Shown here piece by piece: positions 10,381 to 21,103 of a stretch of DNA of 64,000 nt. The stretch's first letter is position 1. The number at the start of each line of letters is the position of its first letter. The DNA comes from Undaria pinnatifida (Eukaryota; Sar; Phaeophyceae; Laminariales; Alariaceae), in the NCBI GenBank assembly GCA_012845835.1, contig JABAKD010000026.1, forward strand, positions 13,484,379 through 13,548,378, given 5' to 3'. The notes beneath the pieces were generated by a model. It was not told where the DNA came from. It saw only the letters and a list, made by a program, of their open reading frames with translations, and searched no databases. Position numbers and translations under genes: made by a program.

Positions 10381-11120
10381 AAGGGGGGCGGAGGAAACCC
10401 GCTTCCAACCCCCCTCCTTTCCCCCCCTTCCCCCCCCCGCCCCCCTTCCCCCCAGTCCCCCCCCTGCCCTCTTGACCCCCTTTGTTCCCCCCCTCCCCCT
10501 TGGTCCCCTCCTCCCCTTTCCCTTTTTCCCCTCCCTACCCAATAAACAGAAATATGCCACATGCGTCCACACACAAGAAGTATAGTATAATCCTGCGACC
10601 TTGTATACCCTCACCACAAACTCACTTAAACCCCCACTTTCCCCCACCGTAGGTTAAAAAAATGTTACCAAACTTCACACTGCTACGAAAGGCTAATGTA
10701 GCCGTCCAATTGGTGGGAAATTCGGACCCAGAAGATGGACAAGAGACAAAGCACCGGATTTACCCCCCCGCGCCCCTTCCTCCCTTCCTAGCCGACTAAA
10801 CACAACTATGCCACAGGTTTAAACTCCTTTTCCCCGCCCCACTACATGCCACAGGTTTAAACACATGAAAGTTATCATGTAATACTGCAATATCTGTTGC
10901 GTTAATCCTGCCACTACTTCGTCCAGACCAAAGTACTCAATAAGCAGGCTAATCACAAATACAAAACCTTCTTGTTACCTTTTATTTCAAGGCTTCAACC
11001 CTAGCCTCGCGAAGTGTTTCTATTCAACCCACACAGTGTGGAAAAATAATGAATACACCTATAGTCAAACTATGAACAGCAATGGTATTATGAGTGTAAT
11101 ATGATACCGCTACAACCCAT
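10381..11120. repeat. C-rich subterminal region
   Basis: Long C-runs (10,381-10,530) are followed by two copies of a TGCCACAGGTTTAAAC motif (10,808 and 10,850), whose complements GTTTAAACCTGTGGCA-like stand at 14,085 and 14,415 in the right arm. This shows that the inverted repeat extends inward in a rearranged form. No gene is recognised. Confidence 0.6.
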
Positions 11121-11319
11121 AGTTGTCAAGGTTGGTTGTTGCATGTTTATCTCCAGGGATAAATATGCTTATAACCATGCTTGACAAAAGCCGCGAGGGG
11201 AAAAATTTTCAAACGTCCCTCGCAACTCTTTTAGCCCCCCGACAAGCCCCCGAAGCAGTTTCTCGGCGTATATCAATACGTTTTGCGGGTATGCACAACA
11301 GCCCCCCCCCCAACCACTG

Positions 11320-11585
11320 CAAAATAATATGTATTTGAAAACACCACTCTGAAACAACACGATAACGAAGTCTAGAACATCACCCAAAACATATACTACG
11401 TATAGCAACAACCACGCAAACACAAAATAATACGTGTTCAAAAACACCACCCCGGAACAACACGATGACGAAGCCTAGAACATCAACTAAAACAACCGCG
11501 CGGACACAAAATAATATGTATTCGAAAAAACCACTCTGAAACAACACGGTAACGAAGTCTAGAACGTCAACCAAGAATGCCCACA
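11320..11585. repeat. Three-unit degenerate tandem repeat
   Basis: Units starting AAAATAATA(T/C)GT at about 11,321, 11,424 and 11,507 share CACCACTCTGAAACAACACG and AACGAAGTCTAGAAC. The period is 83-102 bp. It gives a hydrophobic open frame on the minus strand that I take as a by-product. The rest of 11,586-12,165 shows nothing recognisable. Confidence 0.65.
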
Positions 11586-12165
11586 CTACCATATACACGT
11601 CTACATACAAAACCCAGTCAAAAGAAGGAACCGATGTATCCTGGATTCCGAATTGAGGTCCCTACGACTCAGGAACATCGCATAGTCTACATATAGTATT
11701 TGCACACACCTAAATACGTCAAAACTGTTCGTTGCCAAATAACAGGTTCGCCAAGAACGCAAGAACAAACAGAACAAGAGACAAGGTAATCGTAGCAGCG
11801 CCCATCATTATAGCATTTGCCCACCACATCACCTCCTTTGCAATTGGTTTTGAGCATCAGCGAACTGGGTCCAACGCATGCCCGTAGTGTTTTAGGTGGA
11901 GTGAGGAGCGGTAGTAAAAATGAAATGCGCTGTTCGATAACCTGTTCCTGACCGTCGGTATACTGAACAATCTTCGGGCCGCGTCTCCTCTGTATCAGGT
12001 GTGTGCGGAATTTTATTTGTCGTTTTCAAGCAAGCGGTTGCGTTGACATATACTACCTGGCTTGATGTAAAGGAAAGGAACACCACTCAGCGATCATCTA
12101 CTACACACTAGGGCATGTTTTCATGAGCACCACTAACAAGAACACCAGACATGGACGCGACATCA

Positions 12166-13440
12166 TCAGGACCACAACATCTTCGACGACAGTGGGGAGA
12201 AAACAGGGCGTGTAATCGTACAAAAGATAATAGATATGTGAAAATGAAGTACATCTTCTGCGTATTCTAAACACCTACGTATTTCTTCAAATAGCGCGTT
12301 CCTCCAGTCTAAAGTATCCACGTAGTTGATTGCTAAGTTGCTACAGATCTCGGCTACGTGTTCCTCAATGGCCGTGACCAATCGCACATAAAATGGGGCT
12401 GTATGCTTCTCCTCCGCATAATCTAATCTAAACCCGGCCTGCAAATTTAAGTATGGCCTCAGCATATTTCTGCTTAAGGCACTCTGCATCCGTTGTCAGT
12501 ACACAAAGGGAACCATCCTTAATACATACGGCATACTAAGACCATCTAGAATTCCCGCGAATACACTGAAAATCCTGGTTGATGTCGCGTGCTACGACGC
12601 TGGCATTGAGGAAGAAAGAATCCAAGGTCTGGCCATACTTGAAACATGGAATTGTTCCCGTAATACTCTCCCGAAACCCAACGCATACAGGGGGTATCCT
12701 ACTTAGTATATTTGGCCGCATCATCAGTAATCCGCGCAGGGGGACTACGTTGGCAATCTCACTAGTGAATCCCGTGACGATTAACTTAGGTACTTTCACC
12801 GGTTGGACCGAAGGCGTCGGGAACGAGCTCAAGTAGCGTTTCCTGAGTACATTGAAAGCCTTGTTGACGTTACCGGGAATGCCGTGTTGTCCTATGTACT
12901 TGATCATGCGGAGCAAGTTTCTGGGGGCCAAGTGCAAGATGTACGAATCCACCAAGTGTGGTCTATTATTAACAAGTCCGGCAAAGTAATTAATCCTACG
13001 CTGCCAGTCCCTCGACAGAAACACCCGCCCATTGTGCGTTATCTTAGTAATACGCGATTTGTGCCTAGAGCGTCTGACACGTAGCATCTGCGGGAGTTGT
13101 GGCTTGGCGATTTCTCTACGCGTATGGTATCCTTTTGCGCGTGTGTGCAATCGGTTAATCCATGAGTTTTCTCTTTCTCTCCAATGGAGTGGTGTCCTCG
13201 AGTTCTCCACACCCTCTAAACACCGGGGAACTATTTCGAGGAGAACGACTACAAATTTGTTTTGGTCTGCCTTGATTTCTCTACCTGGAGCGTCTGTTAT
13301 GGAAATATGCTAACGTACAGGCTCTTGCACGTTCGTCCCACGTATGTTTTCCCGTTTTTCAAATGGACTATGGCGTAAATAGAACATGTGTCTTTGTCAG
13401 CGACTGGGCGTCTTCCACCTGCGCCGGGAACAACGCGCCA
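12166..13440 (-). pseudogene. GIY-YIG endonuclease family protein, broken
   Basis: On the minus strand at about 13,385-13,325 one frame reads CSIYAIVHLKNGKTYVGRT, the two-part GIY...YIG signature with normal spacing, followed by CKSLY. A stop and frameshift near 13,310 lead to a long open frame (about 13,300-12,536). It begins FVVVLLEIVPRC and carries LHWRERENSWINRLHTRAKG, which fits the conserved Glu and W-I-x-x-L-x-T helix of GIY-YIG domains. A basic region and about 150 residues of unknown fold follow. An in-frame TAG at 12,536 is followed by more open frame with CIKDGSLCVLTTD, and after a further frameshift near 12,425 by EEKHTAPFYVRLVTAIEEH to 12,166. From memory, the C-terminal part resembles that of GIY-YIG proteins of transposon origin in cnidarians and algae; this is unverified. 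No RT motif is seen upstream. Confidence 0.65.
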
Positions 13441-13834
13441 TTTTGAAATGTTTTCCCACTTTTTTGCTGGCAAAGTGCTCCTGGTGGCAAATCCCCCCCT
13501 TCCCCCTTACCATTTGTCACCCAAGCATTCCGAATCCTCCAATTCTTTTTTAGCGCAGGATGGTTAGACATCACTGTCTGTCTAGTTCGTACAAATTCAT
13601 TTCGCATTATCCCTGAGGGAGATGCATCGTCCCATTCAAATGGTCTTGGGGGTATACGTTTACCCCGTGTCCGTGGCATGATTGATCGGGGGTCTAAATG
13701 CGTGGCTGTTTTTGTTTACACGTATTGTTCTTGATGGTGTGTGATCAGGTCTTCAGTTTTTTAAAGACCAGGTCGTCCAAGTGTAGTCTGCTGTGTCGTA
13801 AAGTTCATGGTGTGGTAGATGAAAGCGGTTGGAG

Positions 13835-14960
13835 AGGGGGGGGGGGGGAAGGGGTTGGGGGGGGGAAAGAGGGGCTTATATTATGATTTGATTTTCTATG
13901 TAATCGAGTTGATGGGGGTTGGGGGGGGGGGGGGGATTTAATTGTCGTGGGGTTACTCAATGTCACAGCAGTGTAATAATATGCTTTTCTGTTTCATCGC
14001 TTATGTTTCATCGTTGGAAGGAGGGGGGGGGGGGGCGGGGCGGGTTACAACAGCTTATCGCGAGGGGATTTTTCATGTGTGTAAACCTGTGGCAAATTAG
14101 GTTCAATGGGTCAGGCAGCGGGGTGGGTAAGCGTGTACCTTGAGGAGGGGGGGGGAGGGCATAATTTTCTTGAGTGTATTTCTATTTAATTGTAAGTTGA
14201 TGAGGGTTAGCGAGGGGGGGGGGGGAGTAATTAAATTAGCGTAGGGATAAAACAAGGTCGCAGTGTAATGGCATACTTTTCTGTTTCATCGTTTCTGTTT
14301 CATCGTCAGGGGGGTTGGGGTGGGGGGGGGGGCTGGGGGGGCGGGGGCGGGTTGCGGGTTCCAACAGTTTATCGCGAGGGTATACAAGGTCGCAGTGTTA
14401 TAACATACTTTTCATATGTGTAAACCTGTGGCAAATCATGTTAATTATGTTTAATCGGCTAGGCATGGAGGGAAGAAGGAGCGCGAGGGGGGGGGGGGGG
14501 GGGGGGGGGAATCCGGTGCGTTGTCTCTTGTATATCTACCGGGGGGGGGGGGGGGGGGGGGGGTGAGTTTGTGGCGGGGGTATACACGGCCGCAGTATTA
14601 TACTATACTTCTTATGTGTGTGGAGGCATGTGGTATATTTCTATTTAATAGGTGAGAGGGGAAGAGCAGGAAGGAAACGAGGGGTAAATATGAAGAAAAA
14701 TAAAGGGGGGCGGGGGGCGGGGGGGGCGGGGGGGGGGGGGGGGGGGCGTCCCACAATTTAATGACTTTGTCAGCCTTTGTAGAATTTCAATTTGTATCAT
14801 ATATAACCAATCTTCATACGTCACGATAGTATCCGTAAGGGACTCGAACATATAGCAAGGGGGAGGGGGGGAACAAAGGGGGTCAAGAGGGCAGGGGGTG
14901 GACTGGGGGGAGGGGGGGGGGGGGGGGGGGATGGAAAGGAGGGGGGTTGAAAGCGGGTTT
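13835..14960. repeat. G-run array in the right subterminal region
   Basis: At least ten runs of 8-23 G alternate with related single-copy pieces. A block with ACAGCTTATCGCGAGGGG and TGTGTAAACCTGTGGCAAAT occurs at 14,045-14,116 and again at 14,360-14,467, so the region is itself a degenerate direct repeat of about 310 bp. The complement strand gives proline-rich frames that I reject as genes. The runs could form G-quadruplexes. Confidence 0.75.
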
Positions 14961-14964
14961 TCCC

Positions 14965-15230
14965 TCGCCCCCCTTTTCGGGTTTCTTGCCTTCATCGTTT
15001 TTATCTACTAGTTTCGAAACATCTCACAATTTATTGACCTTTTCAGCCTTTGAAGCATTTCAATTTGTATAATGTATAAAACCACTCTTCGAACGTCACG
15101 ATAGTATCCGTAAGAGACTCGAACAAATTTCAAGGGGGGCACAATAAAGCATACCCGGGTGGGTCGAAATCTCCTGAGAGCCGACGTGTTCAGACAAGCC
15201 TACTCGCGTAAGTTGCCGTCAACCACCCAA
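14965..15230 (-). repeat. Right terminal inverted repeat
   Basis: Complement of the left terminal repeat at 10,126-10,380; see that entry. The element edge is taken at the end of CAACCACCCAA, after which the flanks differ. Confidence 0.9.
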
Positions 15231-15857
15231 TATATGTGGCCATACCTTACCTACCAGCTCAGTCACGGGGGGGTTATTTCGTATCCCCAACCTCCAATTT
15301 TGATGCGTGCTCGTATTCCGAAAGGACGGAAACAATTGAAATATTTCGTCGGATTGCATACCCGTACCAATATCTATCTGCTGAACGATACGTCGTCAGC
15401 AGCATACCATTTCAAGAAGCACACAAAAAAACAAAACGCAGAAAACAATACAAAATGCAACCACCGTTTAAAAGTCATTCACATTTCATCTCGTACTACA
15501 TCCATCCTCCTCTAGTACTACTGACCCCGGCCGTCAGGCCGACCTTCCCTCCGCCTCATTGGTCTCCTGGCCGAGGCTGGGTCCTCTTTTCCACCTTATC
15601 CACCTGAGCGATTGCACCTTATCGCCCTAAGTGGCTTGACGGAAGCCAGCATTCATCACACCTACGAGTACCAACTCTACCTGTTCAAAGAAATCGAGCA
15701 TTCTGCCAGCTCAATCTCCAATTCGTATCACCAGGAGTTCATCGCACGACTACGGCGGTGGTAATGTCCTGCATAAGATCCGCGAGCTAAAAAAAATATG
15801 TCACGTAGACGATCGATATATTTTTCTTGCCCTTTCCTTCCTTCTTTCCTTTCATAT
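15231..15857. other. Intergenic; holds a short dispersed repeat
   Basis: Positions 15,635-15,775 (ACGGAAGCCAGCATTCATCAC ... GGAGTTCATCGCA) match 23,655-23,800 on the other strand at roughly 80-85% by eye. An open frame at 15,236-15,607 has no recognised domain and I do not call it a gene. Confidence 0.6.
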
Positions 15858-17370
15858 ATAGCCCCCCCTCCGATCCCTCTTGTTCAAACGCCCCACCAAA
15901 AATGAAAATCTACCAGAGTAGTAAACACTACCAGCCGGCTGGTATCATCTCATTATCCTTCTAGACATCCATGCCATAGCTCCAACTCATCTCTCCGCCA
16001 TTACCCCCCCCCCTCCCCCCGCGCTTTTGTTCCCGTCCAGTTCTTTCAAACGCCTCACTTACAATCGAAATCGGCCAGAGCAATAAACACATCTAAGCGA
16101 TTGATATCACGTCATTATCTTTCTAGCCATCCATGACGTAGCTTTCATTCATCCCGCCTCTCCCCTTACAACGCCCCCTCCTTCTCCACATCCCGCACGA
16201 TCACATAGACCCAGCATCGCCCGTATAGCAAGTCCCTACACATATGATTAATCCTTGATCTCATAGCTGACTGATTCTACGATAGCCCCCCCCCAAAACC
16301 AGCGGTTTTCTTTAACGAACGTTTCATGGCTGCTCGACACGAGGAAGGATGCTATGAAAAGAGTATCTGCATATATTATCTTGTTTGCGGAGGACTATCG
16401 AACGATGACGTCCGGGTGGTAAGGGGGACCGTATTTCAGGAGATACGGCCGGGAGTTGGTTTCAAAACCGGCGATTTCGTTAAAGAAAAGTTGGGGGGGC
16501 TACCGTAGAACCACACAGCTGGAGTGTATTACAACAATGTTTGTGACCTAAACCTCTTCAAAACCCTTTCCGACCCCCCCCCCCCCCCCCCTCGCCCCCC
16601 CCCCCCCCTCGCCTCCCCCCCCTCCCCCCCCCCCCCCTCCCCCCCCCCCCACCCCCCCCCCCCTCCCCCCCCCCATTTTTTTTCCTCGCTTTTTCTTGCT
16701 CAAACTCCCCACCTAATATTTGATATCAAAATCCGCCAGAGTAATAAACACTTCCATGCCCTAGACATCGCCTCATGATCTTTGTAGAGCCGTCCATGCC
16801 GCTCCGGCAATTCCCACCCCCCCCCGCCCCCAACGCCCTTCCTTCCCCACCACCCGCACCATCGCCCAGACCTAGCACCACGCGTATAGCAACCCCTACA
16901 TCTATCTATGCTACCTAAGGCCTCTCCCTCCCCCCCACCCCCTTTCCACCACATTCCCCCCCCCCCTTCCCCCACAAGGAGGATATATGGTTCCCACGCA
17001 CAAATTTTCCTGCCGCACCTGTCCTTCCCCCCCTCCCCCCCTCCCGCCCCCTCTTTGATTAAAATCAGCGCCCCACGTCCTTAAAAACTCCGCCCTCCCC
17101 TAGCCGGTTATTCGACTTACAGGATTCACTTGATAAACGGATGCATTTCCTTCCACGGCTGTCCAATTTTGTCCCCCTCAGAAACGGGTTTTATGGTTTC
17201 CGCGCACAGACTGCCTAACATCACCCTGTTGACCCTGATAGCCACACTGTAGTTGCGAGGGGTGTCGCCGACCTATATCCTTAATGAGGACACGCAACCC
17301 GTAATACGCGCGATCAGAGTATCGCACAGCTTGCAAAGATGAGTTTCGACAAAATATTCGATCTCACAGC
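15858..17370 (+). repeat. R1 copy 3, left arm of a giant palindrome
   Basis: Three related modules, each with a CCAGAGTAATAAACAC-type core (about 15,910, 16,075, 16,737), are followed by C-rich tracts and the common R1 end (17,190-17,370). The C-run block at 16,575-16,675 is almost pure cytosine. The arm is the mirror of 18,920-17,640. Confidence 0.85.
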
Positions 17371-17640
17371 TGGAGTGTATTTTAATTATTATTTAGTAAT
17401 AATTAAAATACAATCTTCGATCTCACAGCCGGAGTGTATTTTAGTTATTATTTATAAATAATTAAAATGGAGTGTATTTTAATTATTATTTATAAATAAT
17501 TAAAATACACTGTATAAATAATTATTACTAAATAATAATTAAAATACACTCCAGCTGTGAGATCGAAGATTTTGTCGAAACTCATCAGTGTATTTTAATT
17601 ATTACTAATTAAATGATAATAATTAAAATACACTCCAGCT
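17371..17640. repeat. AT-rich palindromic centre
   Basis: Nested inverted copies of TTTTAATTATTATTTA and its complement, with GAGTGTATT marks on either side, form the turning point between two head-on R1 copies. Such a structure could extrude as a cruciform. Confidence 0.85.
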
Positions 17641-18920
17641 GTGAGATCGAGAATTTTGTCGAAACTCATTTTTGCAAGCTGTGTGTGATACTCCGATCGC
17701 GCGTGTTACGGGTTGTGTGTCCTCATTAAGGATATAGGTCGGCGACTCCCCTTGCAACTACAGTGTAGCTATAAGGGTCAACAGGGTGATGTTTGGCAGT
17801 CTGTGCGCGGAAATTTTTTAAATCCCGTTTCTGAGGGGGACAAAATCTGACAGCTGTGGAAGGAAATGCATCAGTTTATCAAATGAATATTGTAAGTCGA
17901 ATATCCGGTGAGGGGAGGGCGGAGTTTTGAAGGACGTGGGGGCCTGATTTTGATCAAAAGGTGGGCGGGAGGGGGGGAGGCGTGGGAGGGGACGGGTGGG
18001 GCAGGTCAATTTGTGCGTGGAAACTATAAACATATCTTGTGGGGGAGAGGGGGGAATGTGGCGGGGGGGGCCGGATGCGGGGGGGGAGGGCTTTAGGTCG
18101 CATAGATGTAGGGGTTAGCTATACGCGTGGTGCTAGGTCTAGGCGATGGTGCGGGTAGTGGGGAAGGAGGGGGCGTTGGGGGCGGGGGTGGGTGGGAAAT
18201 GCAGCAGCAGCATGGACGGCTCTCAAACTTTAACGAGGCGATATCCAGGGCGCGGAAGTGTTTATTTCCCTGGCGGATTTCGATAGTAGGTGGGGCGTTT
18301 AAGCAGGAGGAAGCGAGGGAAGGCGGGGGAGGGGGGCGTTCAAGAGGTTTAGGTCACATATAATATTAAAATCAAGGATAAGGTCGACACTGATGCTCGC
18401 AACATTGTGTGATCCTCCGATCGCGCGTATTAATCATATATATGTAGGAGCCTGCTGTACGCGCGGTGCTGGGTCTAGGCGATCGTGCGGGGTGTGGGAA
18501 AGGAGGGGGCGTTGGAGGGGGACAGGGGGCATGAATGAAAGCTACGTCATGGATGGCTAGAAAGGTAATGACGTGATATCAATGGCTTATTAGTGTTTAT
18601 TACTCTGGCCGATTTCGATTGTAAGTGGGGCGTTTGAACGAACTGGGCGGGGAACACCAGGGGGGGGGGGGGGAGTTGGAGCTACGGCATGGATGGCTAG
18701 ATGGATGATGAGATGATATCAGCTGGCTGGTAGTGTTCACTACTCTGGCAGATTTTGATTTCAGGTGGTGCGTTTGAACAAGAGGGATCGGGGGGGGGGG
18801 GAGGGCGGGGAGCGAGCATTTCAATGTGCGCGCGGAAACTATAAACCCTTAAAGGGGAAGAATCTGACGGTTGCAGCAAGAAGACACCCCTTTTTATCAC
18901 CCGCCTGGTAATGTTTATTT
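17641..18920 (-). repeat. R1 copy 4, right arm of the palindrome
   Basis: Opposite-strand counterpart of 15,858-17,370. The R1 end is at 17,641-17,815, and G-rich tracts replace the C-rich ones. The module core recurs at about 18,260, 18,600, 18,740 and 18,905. No gene is recognised. Confidence 0.85.
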
Positions 18921-19700
18921 CTCTAGTGTGTTTGATGTTACATGTAGTATGCAACCCAGTTCTTAGGTGTAGTAAACAACGTGTTAAAGCTTCATAATTT
19001 GTTATGTGCGTTGATCGAAAGATAGAGTATTTTAATCGATAGGTACAATCATGCAGATACCATTATTTTTTTGCATCGCTAATTCTATACTTCGAAGTAT
19101 ATTATTTTATGAAAGAGATGCATATTGACAAATGCAACAGGCGAGGTGATGTGGTCATGCAGTGTCACCGCCATTGAGAACGACAGGGAGATATGCGAAT
19201 CGTCATTAGTTTGAAAGGAACGCTTAGCGTACACGCACTCAATTACGTTACTTCGTTAGCCATACTTCGCTTGGCATAGGTTAGGAGGCGATCATGCAGA
19301 CGGTATGTACAGAATATCTTACGTAATAAGTTGGTAGTGCGGTTTACCGCAATTTTAGGATACCTCTCTGTATCTCCTTTTCACATCATTATTGTCTCAC
19401 ATATACGATTTTACGTTCATGATTTTTGCCGTGCCGATCTGGGGCTCTGAGGTCGCCAAATCCAAGACAGAGATACATCTTATAAATACACGAAGCGAGG
19501 TGACGTGGGCATGCGATGTCACCACTATTGATCGCGAGGGTGACTTTACTTTGTTAGGCATGTGCAACTTCGTGTGGTAGAAGTTGTCAGGCGATCATGC
19601 AAACGGCCGGAGGCACGAAGTACCCTGCGTAATAGGTTGGTAGTGTGGTCTACCGCAGTGTTAACATAACTGTCCATACTTATTACAAAATATTCTGCTT
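18921..19700. repeat. Non-coding stretch with a two-copy degenerate direct repeat
   Basis: The blocks GAGGTGATGTGGTCATGC (19,142) and GAGGTGACGTGGGCATGC (19,497) head two copies that also share GGCGATCATGCAGACGG (19,287 / 19,591) and GTTGGTAGTGCGGTTTACCGC (19,330 / 19,634), spaced 304-355 bp. No gene is recognised. Confidence 0.65.
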
Positions 19701-19733
19701 CTCTCTTCCCATTTCGATGGCTCTCCGGATTTC

Positions 19734-20267
19734 GTGACTTCTGTCTCCGTGGATGAGCCAGCCATGCGTCTACCACCCGTGTTGGTTGATGGTGAAGCAT
19801 ATCAGTATGAGGATCGATCCAGATATCTCGTGCACACGGGGAGCGCAGGGATGGAGACGTCATTCGCCGGCCTCACGCTGGAGCAGAATATGGGCTACAT
19901 CAGGAAAGCTACCGTGGATGCTCCCACAGAAATCGAGATGTGCAACGTCCGCGCCCGCGCAATAGCAGCAAGAACCTTGAGGGCTTGGAAAGCCCACAGG
20001 GACGCAAACCACAACAAGGCAACCTGCCATGATGTTCAAGGATCAGCGCCGGGCCAGGAAAGACCTAGGACCCGCACGTTCCAGACACAGGGGCGCCGTC
20101 AGATCATGGAGGCACTCTGGGGTCTTGCTGCATGGTGGCACAAGCAGCAGCTCACAAAACAGTCGTTTTGGACTGCCGGGATAATTGATGAAGTGAATAG
20201 GGGACGTTCTGGAAGCGAGAGAAGGTATTGCTTTACTTATGGGCTAAATAATTGGATGATGACGTGA
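19734..20267 (+). CDS. Hypothetical protein with a paralogous fragment in the window
   Basis: This is an uninterrupted frame of 177 codons with no family I recognise. Its N-terminal 75 residues (EPAMRLPPV, METSFAGLTLEQNMGYIR) are matched by a broken copy on the minus strand at 43.33-43.64 kb (METSFVGLTLEEHMGYIR), with mostly conservative changes. That argues for past coding constraint. The C-terminal half is basic and carries WGLAAWWHKQQ. It may be a remnant of a transposon protein, because the whole 19.7-23.2 kb block recurs inverted at 42.8-43.65 kb. The start codon is uncertain, since similarity extends slightly upstream of the Met. Confidence 0.45.
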   Translation: MTSVSVDEPAMRLPPVLVDGEAYQYEDRSRYLVHTGSAGMETSFAGLTLEQNMGYIRKATVDAPTEIEMCNVRARAIAARTLRAWKAHRDANHNKATCHDVQGSAPGQERPRTRTFQTQGRRQIMEALWGLAAWWHKQQLTKQSFWTAGIIDEVNRGRSGSERRYCFTYGLNNWMMT

Positions 20268-20986
20268 AGAAGGGCGATGAAGAAAAGGCGGGGGCGGTAG
20301 AACAGGAGTGTCTGCCGCTGGGACCACCGCCGCCACCGCCACAATCGCCACCGCCGCCGCAGCTTCTCCCGTCCGCGAAGGAAGCGACACAGCTCCCGCT
20401 TGAACAAATCGAGCTGCGAGGAAGCCAGCAAAAGGCAAAAATAGGAGGGAATGTTTGGTTTTTTCATTGGATAGATAAGGTGTCAGATTGCGGAGACGGA
20501 GCAAAAGAAGATCGAATTGCTATTTGGGACAAAAAGAACGGGGTCGAACATCAATTGTCGAACAGCTGGTCTTGGCGCAGCCATGAGTTGAAGGGCTGCA
20601 GCAGCAGCCACAGCTACCTGGTGCTGCCGCCCCAAACCCATAGCCACCCCCACAGGCGTCGCTACCGCCGCAGCCGTCGGTCAAAGCACAGCGGCTGCCG
20701 CACCAGCAGCACCCTGAGCTATCTGGTGCTGCCGCCCCGGACCCGTGGCCACCCCCAATGTCAGCAGATCTTGATGAGAGCAACGGCGAGCGGGAGATTG
20801 GTAGGCCTTTTTTTTCTGTTTTTTGTTTTGGGAGGTCAGAGCAATCGCGGGCAAGATGGAAGCGATTGGAAGCGAGAAGGCATTGGCACTGGTTGGTCCT
20901 TCAGCATCTTTTGGGGTTGGGGGCATGAGACGCCTGGTCGGCGCCTAACCCGTCTGCGGCGAACACGTGTACGCAAAAAGGAGTGA
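20252..20986 (+). CDS. Low-complexity proline/serine/arginine-rich open frame
   Basis: An open frame of 244 codons overlaps the end of the previous one in another frame. It holds a polyproline stretch (LPLGPPPPPPQSPPPPQLLP) encoded by a CCGCCA-type repeat, and two related blocks around residues 110-165 (SSHSYLVLPPQTHSHP / STLSYLVLPPRTRGHP). Composition bias alone could keep it open. No domain is recognised, and coding status is doubtful. Confidence 0.25.
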   Translation: MDDDVKKGDEEKAGAVEQECLPLGPPPPPPQSPPPPQLLPSAKEATQLPLEQIELRGSQQKAKIGGNVWFFHWIDKVSDCGDGAKEDRIAIWDKKNGVEHQLSNSWSWRSHELKGCSSSHSYLVLPPQTHSHPHRRRYRRSRRSKHSGCRTSSTLSYLVLPPRTRGHPQCQQILMRATASGRLVGLFFLFFVLGGQSNRGQDGSDWKREGIGTGWSFSIFWGWGHETPGRRLTRLRRTRVRKKE

Positions 20987-21103
20987 CCTGCTACGAGCTG
21001 CGAGATCGAAGAGGCACGTATTATTTTCAAGTACTACCGAAGTAGTACCCAAACAGGCTTGTTGTTAGTCGAATGATGACACCTGGTATAAAATAACTGG
21101 TAT

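Larger units (their letters stand above)
10126..15230. mobile_element. Element with long terminal inverted repeats enclosing a GIY-YIG gene
   Basis: The outer 265 bp at each end are close inverted copies, starting TTGGGTGGTTGACGGCAAC on the left and ending in its complement on the right. Further in, the ends hold C-runs (left) or G-runs (right), then matching pieces around 10,540-10,600 and 14,580-14,650. The 3-kb centre contains only the broken GIY-YIG gene on the minus strand. I see no clear target-site duplication (left flank AAGAAAT, right flank TATATGT). The class is not known to me. Penelope-like retroelements also use GIY-YIG, but I see no reverse transcriptase here. Confidence 0.75.

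Noticed and set aside
12166-13440. An RNA-virus polymerase insertion
   Set aside because: First considered because of the basic, unfamiliar C-terminal part. No polymerase motifs are present, and the GIY...YVG signature with the E-W-I-L-T helix explains the upstream part better.
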